A stretch of DNA of 64,000 nucleotides, from the NCBI RefSeq assembly GCF_003347015.1, contig NZ_PNFB01000020.1, forward strand, positions 1 through 64,000. Direction: 5' to 3'. Source of the stretch: Brachybacterium sp. YJGR34. Lineage in GTDB: Bacteria; Actinomycetota; Actinomycetes; Actinomycetales; Dermabacteraceae. Position numbers and translations under genes: made by a program. Below the pieces are notes generated by a model. That model was not told where the DNA came from, searched no databases, and saw only the letters and a program-made list of their open reading frames with translations. Below, one piece after another: positions 55,259 to 63,359 of the stretch (position 1 is the first letter of the stretch; each line of letters begins with the position of its first letter).

Positions 55259-55735
55259 GACGCGAGCGCTGACCTGCTTGCCGTAGAGCTCCTCGAAGGT
55301 GTCGTCGTAGGAGACGGCGTTCTGGCGGCGCTTGCCCTGGACCGCCTCGACCGCGGACTGCGCGGTCTGGATCGTGGTCTCGGGCGCCTTGAGCCTCTTG
55401 GACACCAGGAACGCGACCAGACCGGCGATCGCGCCGAGCAGGATGAACACGCCGGCGATGATCAGGAAGGACAGCCAGTAGGAGAGCCCCAGCGCCTCGA
55501 GGCCGGTGGCCGCGGCGAACAGCAGCATCACCCAGGCGGAGAGCAGCAGGAACAGCAGCACCGCGGCCATGGCGGCGATGATGCCGACCTTGATGGCGAG
55601 CGCCGTGAACTCCTTCTTCGCGATGTCGATCTCGTGGTGGACGACACCGAGGAGCTCATCGCGGATGGACTGGACGAGCTCGCCGATGGACCGCTGGGTG
55701 GGCGGCGTGCTCGGGTCGTTCGTGGTGTTGATCAT
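55253..55735 (-). CDS. Phage-holin-like (Actinobacterial Holin-X / DUF1469) membrane protein
   Basis: A 160-aa protein: an amphipathic start (SIGELVQSIRDELLGVVHHEIDIAKKE), two long membrane helices at about residues 48-75 and 82-110, and a polar tail. This is the Phage_holin_3_6 architecture, which in actinobacteria is mostly a chromosomal housekeeping membrane protein rather than a lysis gene; no phage genes are nearby. It starts at ATG 55735, 6 nt after TAGGCT. Confidence 0.82.
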   Translation of the reverse strand: MINTTNDPSTPPTQRSIGELVQSIRDELLGVVHHEIDIAKKEFTALAIKVGIIAAMAAVLLFLLLSAWVMLLFAAATGLEALGLSYWLSFLIIAGVFILLGAIAGLVAFLVSKRLKAPETTIQTAQSAVEAVQGKRRQNAVSYDDTFEELYGKQVSARVD

Positions 55736-55741
55736 GGTCGG

Positions 55742-55747
55742 AGCCTA
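55742..55747 (-). promoter_or_regulatory. -10 box TAGGCT, 6 nt before the holin-like gene
   Basis: TAGGCT on the minus strand fits TANNNT at the leaderless spacing; no ribosome binding site fits between it and ATG 55735. Confidence 0.45.
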
Positions 55748-55796
55748 TCGCAGGGAGGAGGAGGTTCTCAGGTCGTGGCGGCGGACGGGCGGGCGA

Positions 55797-56906
55797 TCAG
55801 TCGACCGAGACCCGCTGACGCCGAGGAGCCTCGGCGCGCGGCGGCGCGGAGGTGCTGCGGCGCACCACGATCGCCGGGGCGACCGCCACGTCCCGCGTGG
55901 GGCCCTCGTGCCCGGAGACCCGCTCGACGAGGAACTGGGCGGCCAGCGCGCCGAGCCGATCGGAGTTGGGGTCGACGCTGGTCAGCTGCGAGATCCCGGA
56001 GGAGGCCAGGGAGGTGTTGCCGTAGCCGGCCACCGCGAGCGACTCCGGCACCGTGAAGCCGGCCTCGCGGGCCGCGGAGAGCACGCCCACCGCGGTGACG
56101 TCGTTGGCGCAGGTGACGGCCGTGGGGGTGCGGCTGCCCCGCAGCAGCATCGAGCCGGCGGTCTGCCCGACCTGCTCGGTGAAGTCACCGGGCTCGACCC
56201 GGGCCTGCTCACCGAGCCCGTGCCTCTCCATCGCCCGGCGGAAGGCGTCCGCGCGCTCCCGGGCGACGGCCGCGCCGACCCCTCCGACGTGCGCGATCTC
56301 GCGGTGCCCGAGACTGACCAGGTGGTCGACCAGCAGGCCCTGACCGACCTCGTCGTCGATCCGCACCGTGTCGAAGCGACCGATGAACTCCTGCGAGCAT
56401 CCGATGCCCACCAGCGGTCGGTTGCCGGTGGCCGCCAGGACGCTGTCCATGTCCGCCAGATCGGAGATCATGAGGAAGCCGTCCACCCCGAGCTGGACCA
56501 GGTTCTCGATCGCGTCGGTGTCCGCGGCCACCGGGTACTCGGGCAGACGCCGACGGGTGGGCACCACGATCGCGGTCCGGCCGGTCGCCGCGAGCTCGAT
56601 GCGAATCGCGCGCACCAGATCCGAGATCCAGGTGTTGCGCATGGTGTTGACCAGCACCGCGACCACGCCGCGATGGTCCTCCTCGGCGCTGAGCTCCTCG
56701 ATCGGGAAGTGCAGGCGCTCGGCGGCCTCGCGCACGCGCCGCATCATCTGGGGCTTGATCTCGTCGGACTCCCGCAGAGCACGCAGCGCGACCGCGCTGG
56801 AGATGCCCAGCGAGTTCGCGACGTCGTGGAGGGTGCCGCGGGAGGTCCCGTCGGCGGCACCCGCGGGATCGATGGATTCGTCGGAAGAGGGGGCATCGCT
56901 GCTCAT
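55797..56906 (-). CDS. LacI-family transcriptional regulator
   Basis: A 369-aa regulator. The helix-turn-helix is TLHDVANSLGISSAVALRAL at about residues 25-44, with the recognition helix SSAVALRAL differing from the common VSxATVSRVL pattern, so its operator may be unusual. A full periplasmic-binding-type effector domain follows (VNTMRNTWISDLVRAI, MISDLADMDSVLAATG, VTCANDVTAVGVLSAARE). It has no adjacent sugar genes on its strand and is divergent from the histidine kinase, so its target is unclear. Confidence 0.9.
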   Translation of the reverse strand: MSSDAPSSDESIDPAGAADGTSRGTLHDVANSLGISSAVALRALRESDEIKPQMMRRVREAAERLHFPIEELSAEEDHRGVVAVLVNTMRNTWISDLVRAIRIELAATGRTAIVVPTRRRLPEYPVAADTDAIENLVQLGVDGFLMISDLADMDSVLAATGNRPLVGIGCSQEFIGRFDTVRIDDEVGQGLLVDHLVSLGHREIAHVGGVGAAVARERADAFRRAMERHGLGEQARVEPGDFTEQVGQTAGSMLLRGSRTPTAVTCANDVTAVGVLSAAREAGFTVPESLAVAGYGNTSLASSGISQLTSVDPNSDRLGALAAQFLVERVSGHEGPTRDVAVAPAIVVRRSTSAPPRAEAPRRQRVSVD

Positions 56907-56984
56907 GGATCCATTGAACCGCATTCGGCGTCCGCATCCCGCCTCATCCCGGCCGCACCGACGGGATCTGTGCCACGCGGCGGT

Positions 56985-57014
56985 CCGACCGGGGGTTTTC
57001 CCCCGCCCGGTCGG
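56985..57014. other. GC hairpin in the lacI/kinase divergent gap
   Basis: CCGACCGGG (56985-56993) pairs with CCCGGTCGG (57006-57014), enclosing GGTTTTCCCCCG. It is in a region where both genes point away, so it is not a simple terminator of either. It lies upstream of the kinase -10 box and could be a protein-binding or antisense structure. Confidence 0.5.
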
Positions 57015-57050
57015 AGGGAGGGCACGGTGTGCCGGGGCGGGCCGGCGGCA

Positions 57051-57056
57051 TAGATT
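57051..57056 (+). promoter_or_regulatory. -10 box TAGATT, 7 nt before the kinase ATG
   Basis: TAGATT ends 7 nt before ATG 57064 and no ribosome binding site is present, so the two-component operon probably begins as a leaderless mRNA. Confidence 0.5.
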
Positions 57057-57063
57057 CGGTGCC

Positions 57064-58431
57064 ATGAACTCGATCACCGCTGCGCCCCCTCCACGGCGGC
57101 GCGCCCGTCTGAACCTCGCGGCGCTGGCCTCCGTGGTCGTCGGCGGGCTGCTCTTCCTCTCCTGGTTCTGGATCAGCGTCGTCCTCGTCCTCACCGGGCT
57201 CAGCGCCCTGCCCGCGCTGGGCAGCGGCTTCCTGCTCCTGGTCCCCTGGCTGCTGCTGATGCAGCTGGCCGTGCGGGCGGAGCGACGACGGGCGGTCGCG
57301 ATCCACGGCCTCGACGTGATCCGTCCCCCTCGCCGCCGGTCCCGCCGCGAGGGCGCCGCCGGCTGGCTGCGGAACCGCTGGTACGAGCTCGGCACCGGCG
57401 AGTTCTGGCGCGGAGTGCTCCACCATCACCTGGCCATGCTGGCGGCCGGCGTGTTCTTCCTCGCCGTGCTCGTGCTCGGGTGGATCGGCTGGGTCGGCTG
57501 GGAGCTGGCCCTGACCGCCGGTCCGCTGCAGGTCGGCGCCTGGGAGCTCTCGCGCTGGCTGCTCGCCGTGATCTCCACGGCCTGCCTGGTGCTGGCGGTG
57601 GTGGTGCTCGCCCTCGGCGCGCTCGTGGACCGCGGCCTGGCGCGGGGCCTGATCTCCGGTTCGGAGGAGGACCTGCGCGAGCAGGTGGCCGAGCTCGCCG
57701 AGCGGCGCCAGGGCGCGGTGGACGCGGCCGCGCAGGAACGGCTGCGCATCGAGCGCGACCTCCACGACGGGGTCCAGCCGCGCCTGGTGAACCTCGCGAT
57801 GACCCTGGGACTGGCCAAGGGCGCCATCCGCAACGACCCGGACCGCGCCGAGCGGCTCGTCGGCGAGGCCCACGTGGAGGCCAAGGCCGTCATGACCGAT
57901 CTGCGTCAGCTGGCCCGCGGGATCCACCCCGCGGTGCTCACCGATCGCGGACTGGATGCGGCGCTGTCCGCCCTCGCAGCCCGCTCGCGCGTCCCCGTGG
58001 AGCTGCAGGTCGCGCTCCGCCCGGAGACCGAGCTGGACCGCGAGCGCGAAGCCGTGGCCTACTTCGTGGTCTCCGAGGCGCTCACCAACATCGCCAAGCA
58101 CTCCCTGGCGCAGCAGGCGCAGGTCGCGGTCACCGAGGACGAGGCGGCGCTCACCGTGGAGGTCCGCGACGACGGGCGCGGCGGCGCGGCCGTCCATCGC
58201 GACGGCGTCTCCACCGGCCTGGCGGGCCTGTCCGACCGGCTCCGCGCCACCGGCGGCCGCCTCGAGGTGACCAGCCCCATCGGCGGCGGCACCGAGCTGG
58301 TGGCCGTGATCCCGCTCCCGGGCCGCGCCGGCCCCGGCGAACCCGCCGGCCCCACCGTCCGCGAGCATGACCCGCTCGGCGCCGTCCCTGCCGCTCCGAG
58401 CCCCACCACCGACCAGGAGGCCCTCCGATGA
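57064..58431 (+). CDS. NarL-type sensor histidine kinase
   Basis: A 455-aa membrane kinase. Two helices lie at about residues 18-70 and two more at about 118-185. HisKA_3 follows with the phosphorylated His234 in IERDLHDGVQPRLVNLAMTL, then the HATPase domain with SEALTNIAKHS, RDDGRGG and GLAGLSDRLRATGG. It has no large extracellular sensor, so it probably senses a membrane or cell-envelope state, like LiaS/DesK types. It overlaps the response regulator by 4 nt. Confidence 0.92.
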   Translation: MNSITAAPPPRRRARLNLAALASVVVGGLLFLSWFWISVVLVLTGLSALPALGSGFLLLVPWLLLMQLAVRAERRRAVAIHGLDVIRPPRRRSRREGAAGWLRNRWYELGTGEFWRGVLHHHLAMLAAGVFFLAVLVLGWIGWVGWELALTAGPLQVGAWELSRWLLAVISTACLVLAVVVLALGALVDRGLARGLISGSEEDLREQVAELAERRQGAVDAAAQERLRIERDLHDGVQPRLVNLAMTLGLAKGAIRNDPDRAERLVGEAHVEAKAVMTDLRQLARGIHPAVLTDRGLDAALSALAARSRVPVELQVALRPETELDREREAVAYFVVSEALTNIAKHSLAQQAQVAVTEDEAALTVEVRDDGRGGAAVHRDGVSTGLAGLSDRLRATGGRLEVTSPIGGGTELVAVIPLPGRAGPGEPAGPTVREHDPLGAVPAAPSPTTDQEALR

Positions 58432-59081
58432 GGATCGTGATCGCCGACGACGCCGTGCTGCTCCGCGCCGGTGTGGAGCGCCTGCTCACCGACGCCGGCC
58501 ACGAGGTGGTCGCCGCGGTGGGCGATGCGAGCGCGCTGCTCAGCGCCATCTCCCACCATGCTCCCGATCTCGCGATCATCGACGTGAGGATGCCCCCGAC
58601 CTTCACCGACGAGGGGGTGCGCGCGGCGATGCTGGTGCGCCGGCAGGATCCCGAGGTGGCGCTGCTGGTGCTCTCGCAGTACGTCGAGGAGCGCTACGCC
58701 TCGGATCTCATCGCCGACTCCCCGCACGGACTGGGGTACGTGCTCAAGGACCGGGTCGCGGACGTCGAGGACTTCCTCGCGGTGGTCGCCGACGTCGGCG
58801 AGGGCGGGACCTGGCTCGACCCCGAGGTGGTCCAGCAGATCTTCGTCCGCTCGCGCCGCCGCCGCACCCTCGAGGGGCTCACGCCCCGCGAGCGCGAGGT
58901 GCTCTCGCTGATGGCGCAGGGGCGCTCGAACCAGGCCATCGCCGACACCCTGTTCGTCTCCGCCGGCAGCGTGGAGAAGCACATCTCCTCGCTCCTGACC
59001 AAGCTCGACCTCCCGCCCGTCGACGGCGAGAACCGGCGCGTCATGGCCGTTCTGCGCTACCTGGAATCCGAGGACCGATGA
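58428..59081 (+). CDS. NarL/LuxR-type response regulator
   Basis: A 217-aa regulator. The receiver domain has the acidic pair IADDAV and the phospho-acceptor Asp52 in IIDVRMPP. The LuxR helix-turn-helix is LTPREREVLSLMAQGRSNQA and IADTLFVSAGSVEKHISSLL. It is the partner of the overlapping kinase upstream. Confidence 0.94.
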   Translation: MRIVIADDAVLLRAGVERLLTDAGHEVVAAVGDASALLSAISHHAPDLAIIDVRMPPTFTDEGVRAAMLVRRQDPEVALLVLSQYVEERYASDLIADSPHGLGYVLKDRVADVEDFLAVVADVGEGGTWLDPEVVQQIFVRSRRRRTLEGLTPREREVLSLMAQGRSNQAIADTLFVSAGSVEKHISSLLTKLDLPPVDGENRRVMAVLRYLESEDR

Positions 59082-60019
59082 TGAGCACCACGTACCCTTC
59101 CCCCACCCCCGACCTGGCGGCGCAGGTCCCCTCGGGGCCGTATCGCGAACCCGCCCGCCGCCTCTCCCCCGATCCCCGCAAGGACGGTCCCTGGCGTGTG
59201 GTGGTGATCGTCATCGCGGCGCTCGTGATCGGCACGATGGTGCTCGGCGCCGTCGCGGCCAGCACCGTGCGCTGGCTCGACCACCGCAGCTTCGAGGAGG
59301 TGGCCGCCACCACCGAACTCGGTCTCCCGGCCTCGCTGACCCTCACCTCCGGGGCCGCGAACGTGCGGGTGCTGGAGTCCGCCGATGCCGAGCAGGTGAC
59401 CGTGGCCCTGGTCGAGGAGGGTGCCACGGCCGTGCCGGAGACCGGCACCGAGGTGCGGGCGCGTGTCACCCAGCAGGGCCGTGCCTCCGATCCGGTGCTC
59501 GACGTCCGCCAGCCCCGGCACTACACGTCCTTCCCCGGCCAGCTCTCCGCGCGCGACCTCCTGATCCTGGTGCCGAGCGGCCATGAGCTCGCGCTCGATC
59601 TCACGACGGAGGTCGGTGACATCCGGGCGGAGGGAACCTTCACCTCGCTCGACATCGGCACGGACGTCGGCTCCGTCCGCCTGACGCCCGTCAGCGCCCC
59701 GGAGGGCCTCACCGTCCGCTCGGACGTCGGCCAGATCGAGGTCGAGGTCGAGGATCCCGCTCCCGGGCGGATCGAGGTCACCGGAGCCGTCGGAGACGTC
59801 GACCTGCTGCTGCCGGCCGATGCCGGCGGCGAGGTCCTGGCCGCCTCGGACCTCGGCGAGGTCTCCGTCTCCGCGCCGGGCACCGGCCGCTGGGAGGTCG
59901 AGGCCACGGCGGAGCTCGGCGATCTGCGGGTCGACCCGAGCCTCACCACGGCCGAGGGCTCGCCGATCGGCACCCTCACCGCGACCTCCGAGGTCGGGAA
60001 CGTGGTGGTCTCCCGCTGA
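59078..60019 (+). CDS. Membrane-anchored DUF4097-like protein of the two-component operon
   Basis: A 313-aa protein with one membrane helix at about residues 41-62 (VVVIVIAALVIGTMVLGAVA). A repetitive beta-helix-like outer part follows, in which short strands recur (TEVGDIRAEGTFTSLDIGTD, SDVGQIEVEVED, SDLGEVSVSA, SELGDLRVD-like). This is the DUF4097/adhesin-like pattern found with LiaSR-type systems. Its ATG overlaps the regulator stop. It may be a target or an accessory sensor of the system. Confidence 0.8.
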   Translation: MMSTTYPSPTPDLAAQVPSGPYREPARRLSPDPRKDGPWRVVVIVIAALVIGTMVLGAVAASTVRWLDHRSFEEVAATTELGLPASLTLTSGAANVRVLESADAEQVTVALVEEGATAVPETGTEVRARVTQQGRASDPVLDVRQPRHYTSFPGQLSARDLLILVPSGHELALDLTTEVGDIRAEGTFTSLDIGTDVGSVRLTPVSAPEGLTVRSDVGQIEVEVEDPAPGRIEVTGAVGDVDLLLPADAGGEVLAASDLGEVSVSAPGTGRWEVEATAELGDLRVDPSLTTAEGSPIGTLTATSEVGNVVVSR

Positions 60020-60037
60020 GCGGCCCGCCACGGCCGC

Positions 60038-60086
60038 GAGGGCGGGCGCCGGAGTCACCGATCTGGTGACCTCGGCGCCCGCCCTC
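60038..60086 (+). terminator. Two-part hairpin after the DUF4097-like gene
   Basis: An outer 13-bp stem (60038-60050 with 60074-60086) encloses an inner GTCACC/GGTGAC stem. It separates convergent transcription units (two-component operon and acs). Confidence 0.78.
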
Positions 60087-60102
60087 CTCGATGCGGCGGG
60101 GC

Positions 60103-62082
60103 TCAGCGCCCGCCGGAGAGACCCTGCTGGATGAGATCCATCACCGAGGCGTCGGCGAGGGTCTGGGTGTCGCCCACCGTCCGGTTCTCGGCGACGTCGC
60201 GCAGCAGGCGCCGCATGATCTTCCCGGAGCGGGTCTTGGGCAGCTCGGTGACCAGCAGCACCCGCTTCGGCTTCGCGATCGGGCCGATCTCCTTGCCCAC
60301 ATGGGCGCGGAGCAGCTCGGGGACCTTCTCCTCGCCGCCGGCGGCCTCGACCGCCTCCGCGCTGCCCGAGCGCAGGATGACGAAGGCCACGGGAGCCTGG
60401 CCGGTGGTCTCGTCGTTCGCTCCGACGACGGCCGCCTCGGCCACCCAGTCGTGGCTGACCAGGGCGGACTCGATCTCCATGGTGGACAGGCGGTGCCCGG
60501 AGACGTTCATGACGTCGTCCACACGGCCCAGCAGCCAGATGTCGCCGTCCTCGTCGCGCTTGGCGCCGTCCCCGGCGAAGTAGTAGCCCGGGAAGCGGGA
60601 CCAGTAGGTCTCCTTGAAGCGCTCCGGATCGCCCCAGATGCCGCGCAGCATCGAGGGCCACGGCTTGTCGAGCACCAGGTAGCCGCCCTGGCCGTCGGGG
60701 ACCGACTCACCGGCGTCGTTGATGACGTCGGCGCTGATCCCGGGGAGGGGGACCTGGGCGGAGCCGGGCTTGGTCTCGGTGACGCCGGGCAGGGGCGAGA
60801 TCATGATCGCCCCGGTCTCCGTCTGCCACCAGGTGTCCACGATCGGGCACCGGTCCCCGCCGATGACGCGGCGGTACCACATCCACGCCTCGGGGTTGAT
60901 GGCCTCGCCCACGCTGCCCAGCAGCTGGAGGGACGAGAGGTCGTACTTCCCCGGGATCTCCTCGCCCCACTTCATCGCGGTGCGGATCGCGGTGGGCGAG
61001 GAGTAGAACTTGGTGACCTTGTGCTTCTCGACGATCTCCCACCAGCGGCCCTGGTGCGGGGTGTCCGGCGTGCCCTCGTAGATCACCTGCGTGGTGCGGT
61101 TGGCCATCGGCCCGTAGACCACGTAGGTGTGCCCGGTGACCCAGCCGACGTCCGCGGTGCACCAGTAGACGTCGGTGGACGGCTTGAGGTCGAAGACGTT
61201 GCGGTGGGTGTACGCCGCCTGGGTGAGGTACCCGCCGGTGGTGTGGACGATGCCCTTGGGCTTCCCGGTGGTGCCGGAGGTGTAGAGGATGAACAGCGGG
61301 TGCTCCGCCTCGACGGCGACGGGAGCGTGCTCGCTCGAGGCGCTCTCGCGCGCCTCGTGCCACCACACGTCGCGACCCTCGGTCCACTCCACGTCCCCGC
61401 CGGTGCGGCGCACCACGAGGACCTTCTCCACCGAGTCGCCGCCCCCGGCGAGCGCCTCGTCGACCGCGGGCTTGAGCGGCAGCTGCTTGCCGCGGCGGTT
61501 CTGGCCGTCGGCCGTGATCACCACGCGGGCCTCGGCGTCCTCGATGCGCGAGCGCAGCGCCTCGGCGCTGAACCCTCCGAAGACCACCGAGTGGGGCGCG
61601 CCCAGGCGAGCGCAGGCGAGCATCGCGAAGACCGCCTCGGGGACCATCGGCAGGTAGATCGCGACCCGGTCGCCGGTGCGGACGCCGAGGTCGGAGAGCA
61701 CATTGGCCATCCGCGAGATCTCGTCCTTGACGTCGGCATAGGTGTAGGCGGCATCGCTGCCGTCCTCGTACTCGGCGAGCAGCGCGACCTGGTCGCCGTG
61801 GCCGGACTCCACGTGGCGGTCCACGCAGTTGTACGCGACGTTCAGCGTGCCGTCGGCGAACCAGCGGGCGAAGGGCGGGTTGGACCAGTCGAGGGTCTCG
61901 GTGAACGGGGTCTCCCAGCTGAGGAGGCTGGCGCGCGAACGCCAGAAGGCGAGCTGGTCGCGCTCGGCCTCGCCATAGAGGGAGGGGCGGGCCACCGCGT
62001 TCTGGACGAACTCGGTGGGAGGGGAGAACGTGCGGGTCTCCTGGGAGAGGTTCTCGATCCCGGTGACGGCGTCGTCGGACAT
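60103..62082 (-). CDS. acs: Acetyl-CoA synthetase
   Basis: A 659-aa AMP-forming ligase that activates acetate. It has the AMP-binding core LYTSGTTGKPKGIVHTTGGY, the WWQTETGAIMISPLPG motif, YYFAGDGAKRDEDGDIWLLG, and the C-terminal Lys in LPKTRSGKIMRRLL that is acetylated in relatives to switch the enzyme off. ATG 62082 has AGGAG at a proper distance; a GTG lies 2 codons earlier. Confidence 0.97.
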   Translation of the reverse strand: MSDDAVTGIENLSQETRTFSPPTEFVQNAVARPSLYGEAERDQLAFWRSRASLLSWETPFTETLDWSNPPFARWFADGTLNVAYNCVDRHVESGHGDQVALLAEYEDGSDAAYTYADVKDEISRMANVLSDLGVRTGDRVAIYLPMVPEAVFAMLACARLGAPHSVVFGGFSAEALRSRIEDAEARVVITADGQNRRGKQLPLKPAVDEALAGGGDSVEKVLVVRRTGGDVEWTEGRDVWWHEARESASSEHAPVAVEAEHPLFILYTSGTTGKPKGIVHTTGGYLTQAAYTHRNVFDLKPSTDVYWCTADVGWVTGHTYVVYGPMANRTTQVIYEGTPDTPHQGRWWEIVEKHKVTKFYSSPTAIRTAMKWGEEIPGKYDLSSLQLLGSVGEAINPEAWMWYRRVIGGDRCPIVDTWWQTETGAIMISPLPGVTETKPGSAQVPLPGISADVINDAGESVPDGQGGYLVLDKPWPSMLRGIWGDPERFKETYWSRFPGYYFAGDGAKRDEDGDIWLLGRVDDVMNVSGHRLSTMEIESALVSHDWVAEAAVVGANDETTGQAPVAFVILRSGSAEAVEAAGGEEKVPELLRAHVGKEIGPIAKPKRVLLVTELPKTRSGKIMRRLLRDVAENRTVGDTQTLADASVMDLIQQGLSGGR

Positions 62083-62232
62083 CAGCACTCCTGCTTCACG
62101 GGCCCCGGGAGCCGGGGCGGATGGACGCGATCACCGTATCGCAGGAGACTCAGGTCACGGGCATCGGGACGAGGTGCCCGGGACCTCGCCGACGGCCGAT
62201 GAACGGACGACGCACCGACGCGCCTAGGCGAC

Positions 62233-62238
62233 TACCGT
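62233..62238 (+). promoter_or_regulatory. -10 box TACCGT, 8 nt before the OYE-family gene
   Basis: TACCGT fits TANNNT and ends 8 nt before ATG 62247; the intervening GGGGAAAC holds only a weak ribosome-binding element. Confidence 0.45.
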
Positions 62239-62246
62239 GGGGAAAC

Positions 62247-63353
62247 ATGGCCCCCGCTCCCACGGTCACCCCGCCGGCCCTCCTCGCCCCGGCTCGCCTG
62301 CGCGAGCTCGAGCTGCGCAACCGGATCTGGCTGGCCCCCATGTGCCAGTACATGGTCGAGGCGCGCGACGGGGTGCCCACCGACTGGCACCTGGTCCATC
62401 TGGGAGCCCGCGCGACCGGCGGCTTCGGACTGCTGATCACCGAGGCCACCGCCGTCTCCCCCGAGGGCCGCATCAGCCCGCAGGACACCGGCATCTGGTC
62501 CGAGGAGCAGGTCGCCGCCTGGTCGCGCATCACCAGCTTCTGCCGCGACCAGGGGGCGCGGATCGCGGTCCAGCTCGCCCACGCCGGCCGCAAGGCCTCG
62601 ACCTGGCCCGCCCTGCCCGCCTTCCGCGGCCGTCGCGGCTCGGTCCCGGAGCTCGCCTCCGGATGGCGCGCGCTCGGACCGACCGCGGATCCCTTCCCCG
62701 GCCTCGACGCCCCGGACGCGATGGAGCACGAGGACATCGCCCAGGTGGTGGAGGACTTCGCGGACGGCGCCCGCCGCGCCGAGCGCGCCGGCTTCGACGC
62801 CGTCGAGCTCCACTTCGCCCACGGCTACCTGGTCCATGAGTTCCTCTCCCCGCTGGTGAACACCCGCCGCGACGAGTACGGCGGCGACGGGCCGGGGCGC
62901 CGGCGCCTCGCCCTCGAGATCGTGCGCGCCGTGCGCGCCGCGTGGCCCGAGCACAAGCCGCTGGTCGTGCGGCTCAGCGCGACGGACTGGATCGACGGCG
63001 GCTGGGACATCACCCAGTCCGTCGAGCTCGCCCGTGACCTCGAGGAGGCCGGCGTGGACGCCCTGCACGTCTCCACCGGCGGCGCGGTCGCGGCGGACAT
63101 CGCCGTCGGCCCCGAGTACCAGGTGGGCTTCGCCCGCACCCTGCGGGAGGCGGTGTCCCTGCCGGTGGCCGCCGTGGGGCTGATCACCGAGCCGGCCGCC
63201 GCCCAGGACGTGCTCGAGCGCGGGGACGCGGACTTCGTGGCCGTGGGCCGGGCCGGGCTGCGGGAACCGGGCTGGCCCCAGCGCGCCGCCCACGAGCTCG
63301 GCGTGCGCGATCCGGCGCTGTACCCCGGGGCGTACCGTCGCGGGTCCTGGTGA
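62247..63353 (+). CDS. NADH:flavin oxidoreductase, old yellow enzyme (YqjM-like)
   Basis: A 368-aa FMN-dependent ene-reductase. YqjM-class marks are LAPMCQYMVE with the redox Cys, the DWHLVHLGARATGGFGLLI strand, the HAGRKA substrate loop, and the catalytic HFAHGYLVHEFLSPLVN helix. It reduces activated C=C bonds with NADPH; the physiological substrate is unknown. It is divergent from acs and 6 nt before the next gene. Confidence 0.93.
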   Translation: MAPAPTVTPPALLAPARLRELELRNRIWLAPMCQYMVEARDGVPTDWHLVHLGARATGGFGLLITEATAVSPEGRISPQDTGIWSEEQVAAWSRITSFCRDQGARIAVQLAHAGRKASTWPALPAFRGRRGSVPELASGWRALGPTADPFPGLDAPDAMEHEDIAQVVEDFADGARRAERAGFDAVELHFAHGYLVHEFLSPLVNTRRDEYGGDGPGRRRLALEIVRAVRAAWPEHKPLVVRLSATDWIDGGWDITQSVELARDLEEAGVDALHVSTGGAVAADIAVGPEYQVGFARTLREAVSLPVAAVGLITEPAAAQDVLERGDADFVAVGRAGLREPGWPQRAAHELGVRDPALYPGAYRRGSW

Positions 63354-63359
63354 CCGGCC

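Noticed and set aside
55253..55735. Holin-like protein as evidence for a prophage
   Set aside because: No lysin, portal, terminase, tail or integrase genes are nearby; Holin-X proteins are ordinary chromosomal genes in actinobacteria.
55797..55811. CGATCAGTCGAC at the end of the lacI gene as a further copy of the 56-bp repeat
   Set aside because: Only 12 bp match, the CAGCACG core and the 56-bp spacing are absent, and Val-Asp-stop endings produce this string by chance.
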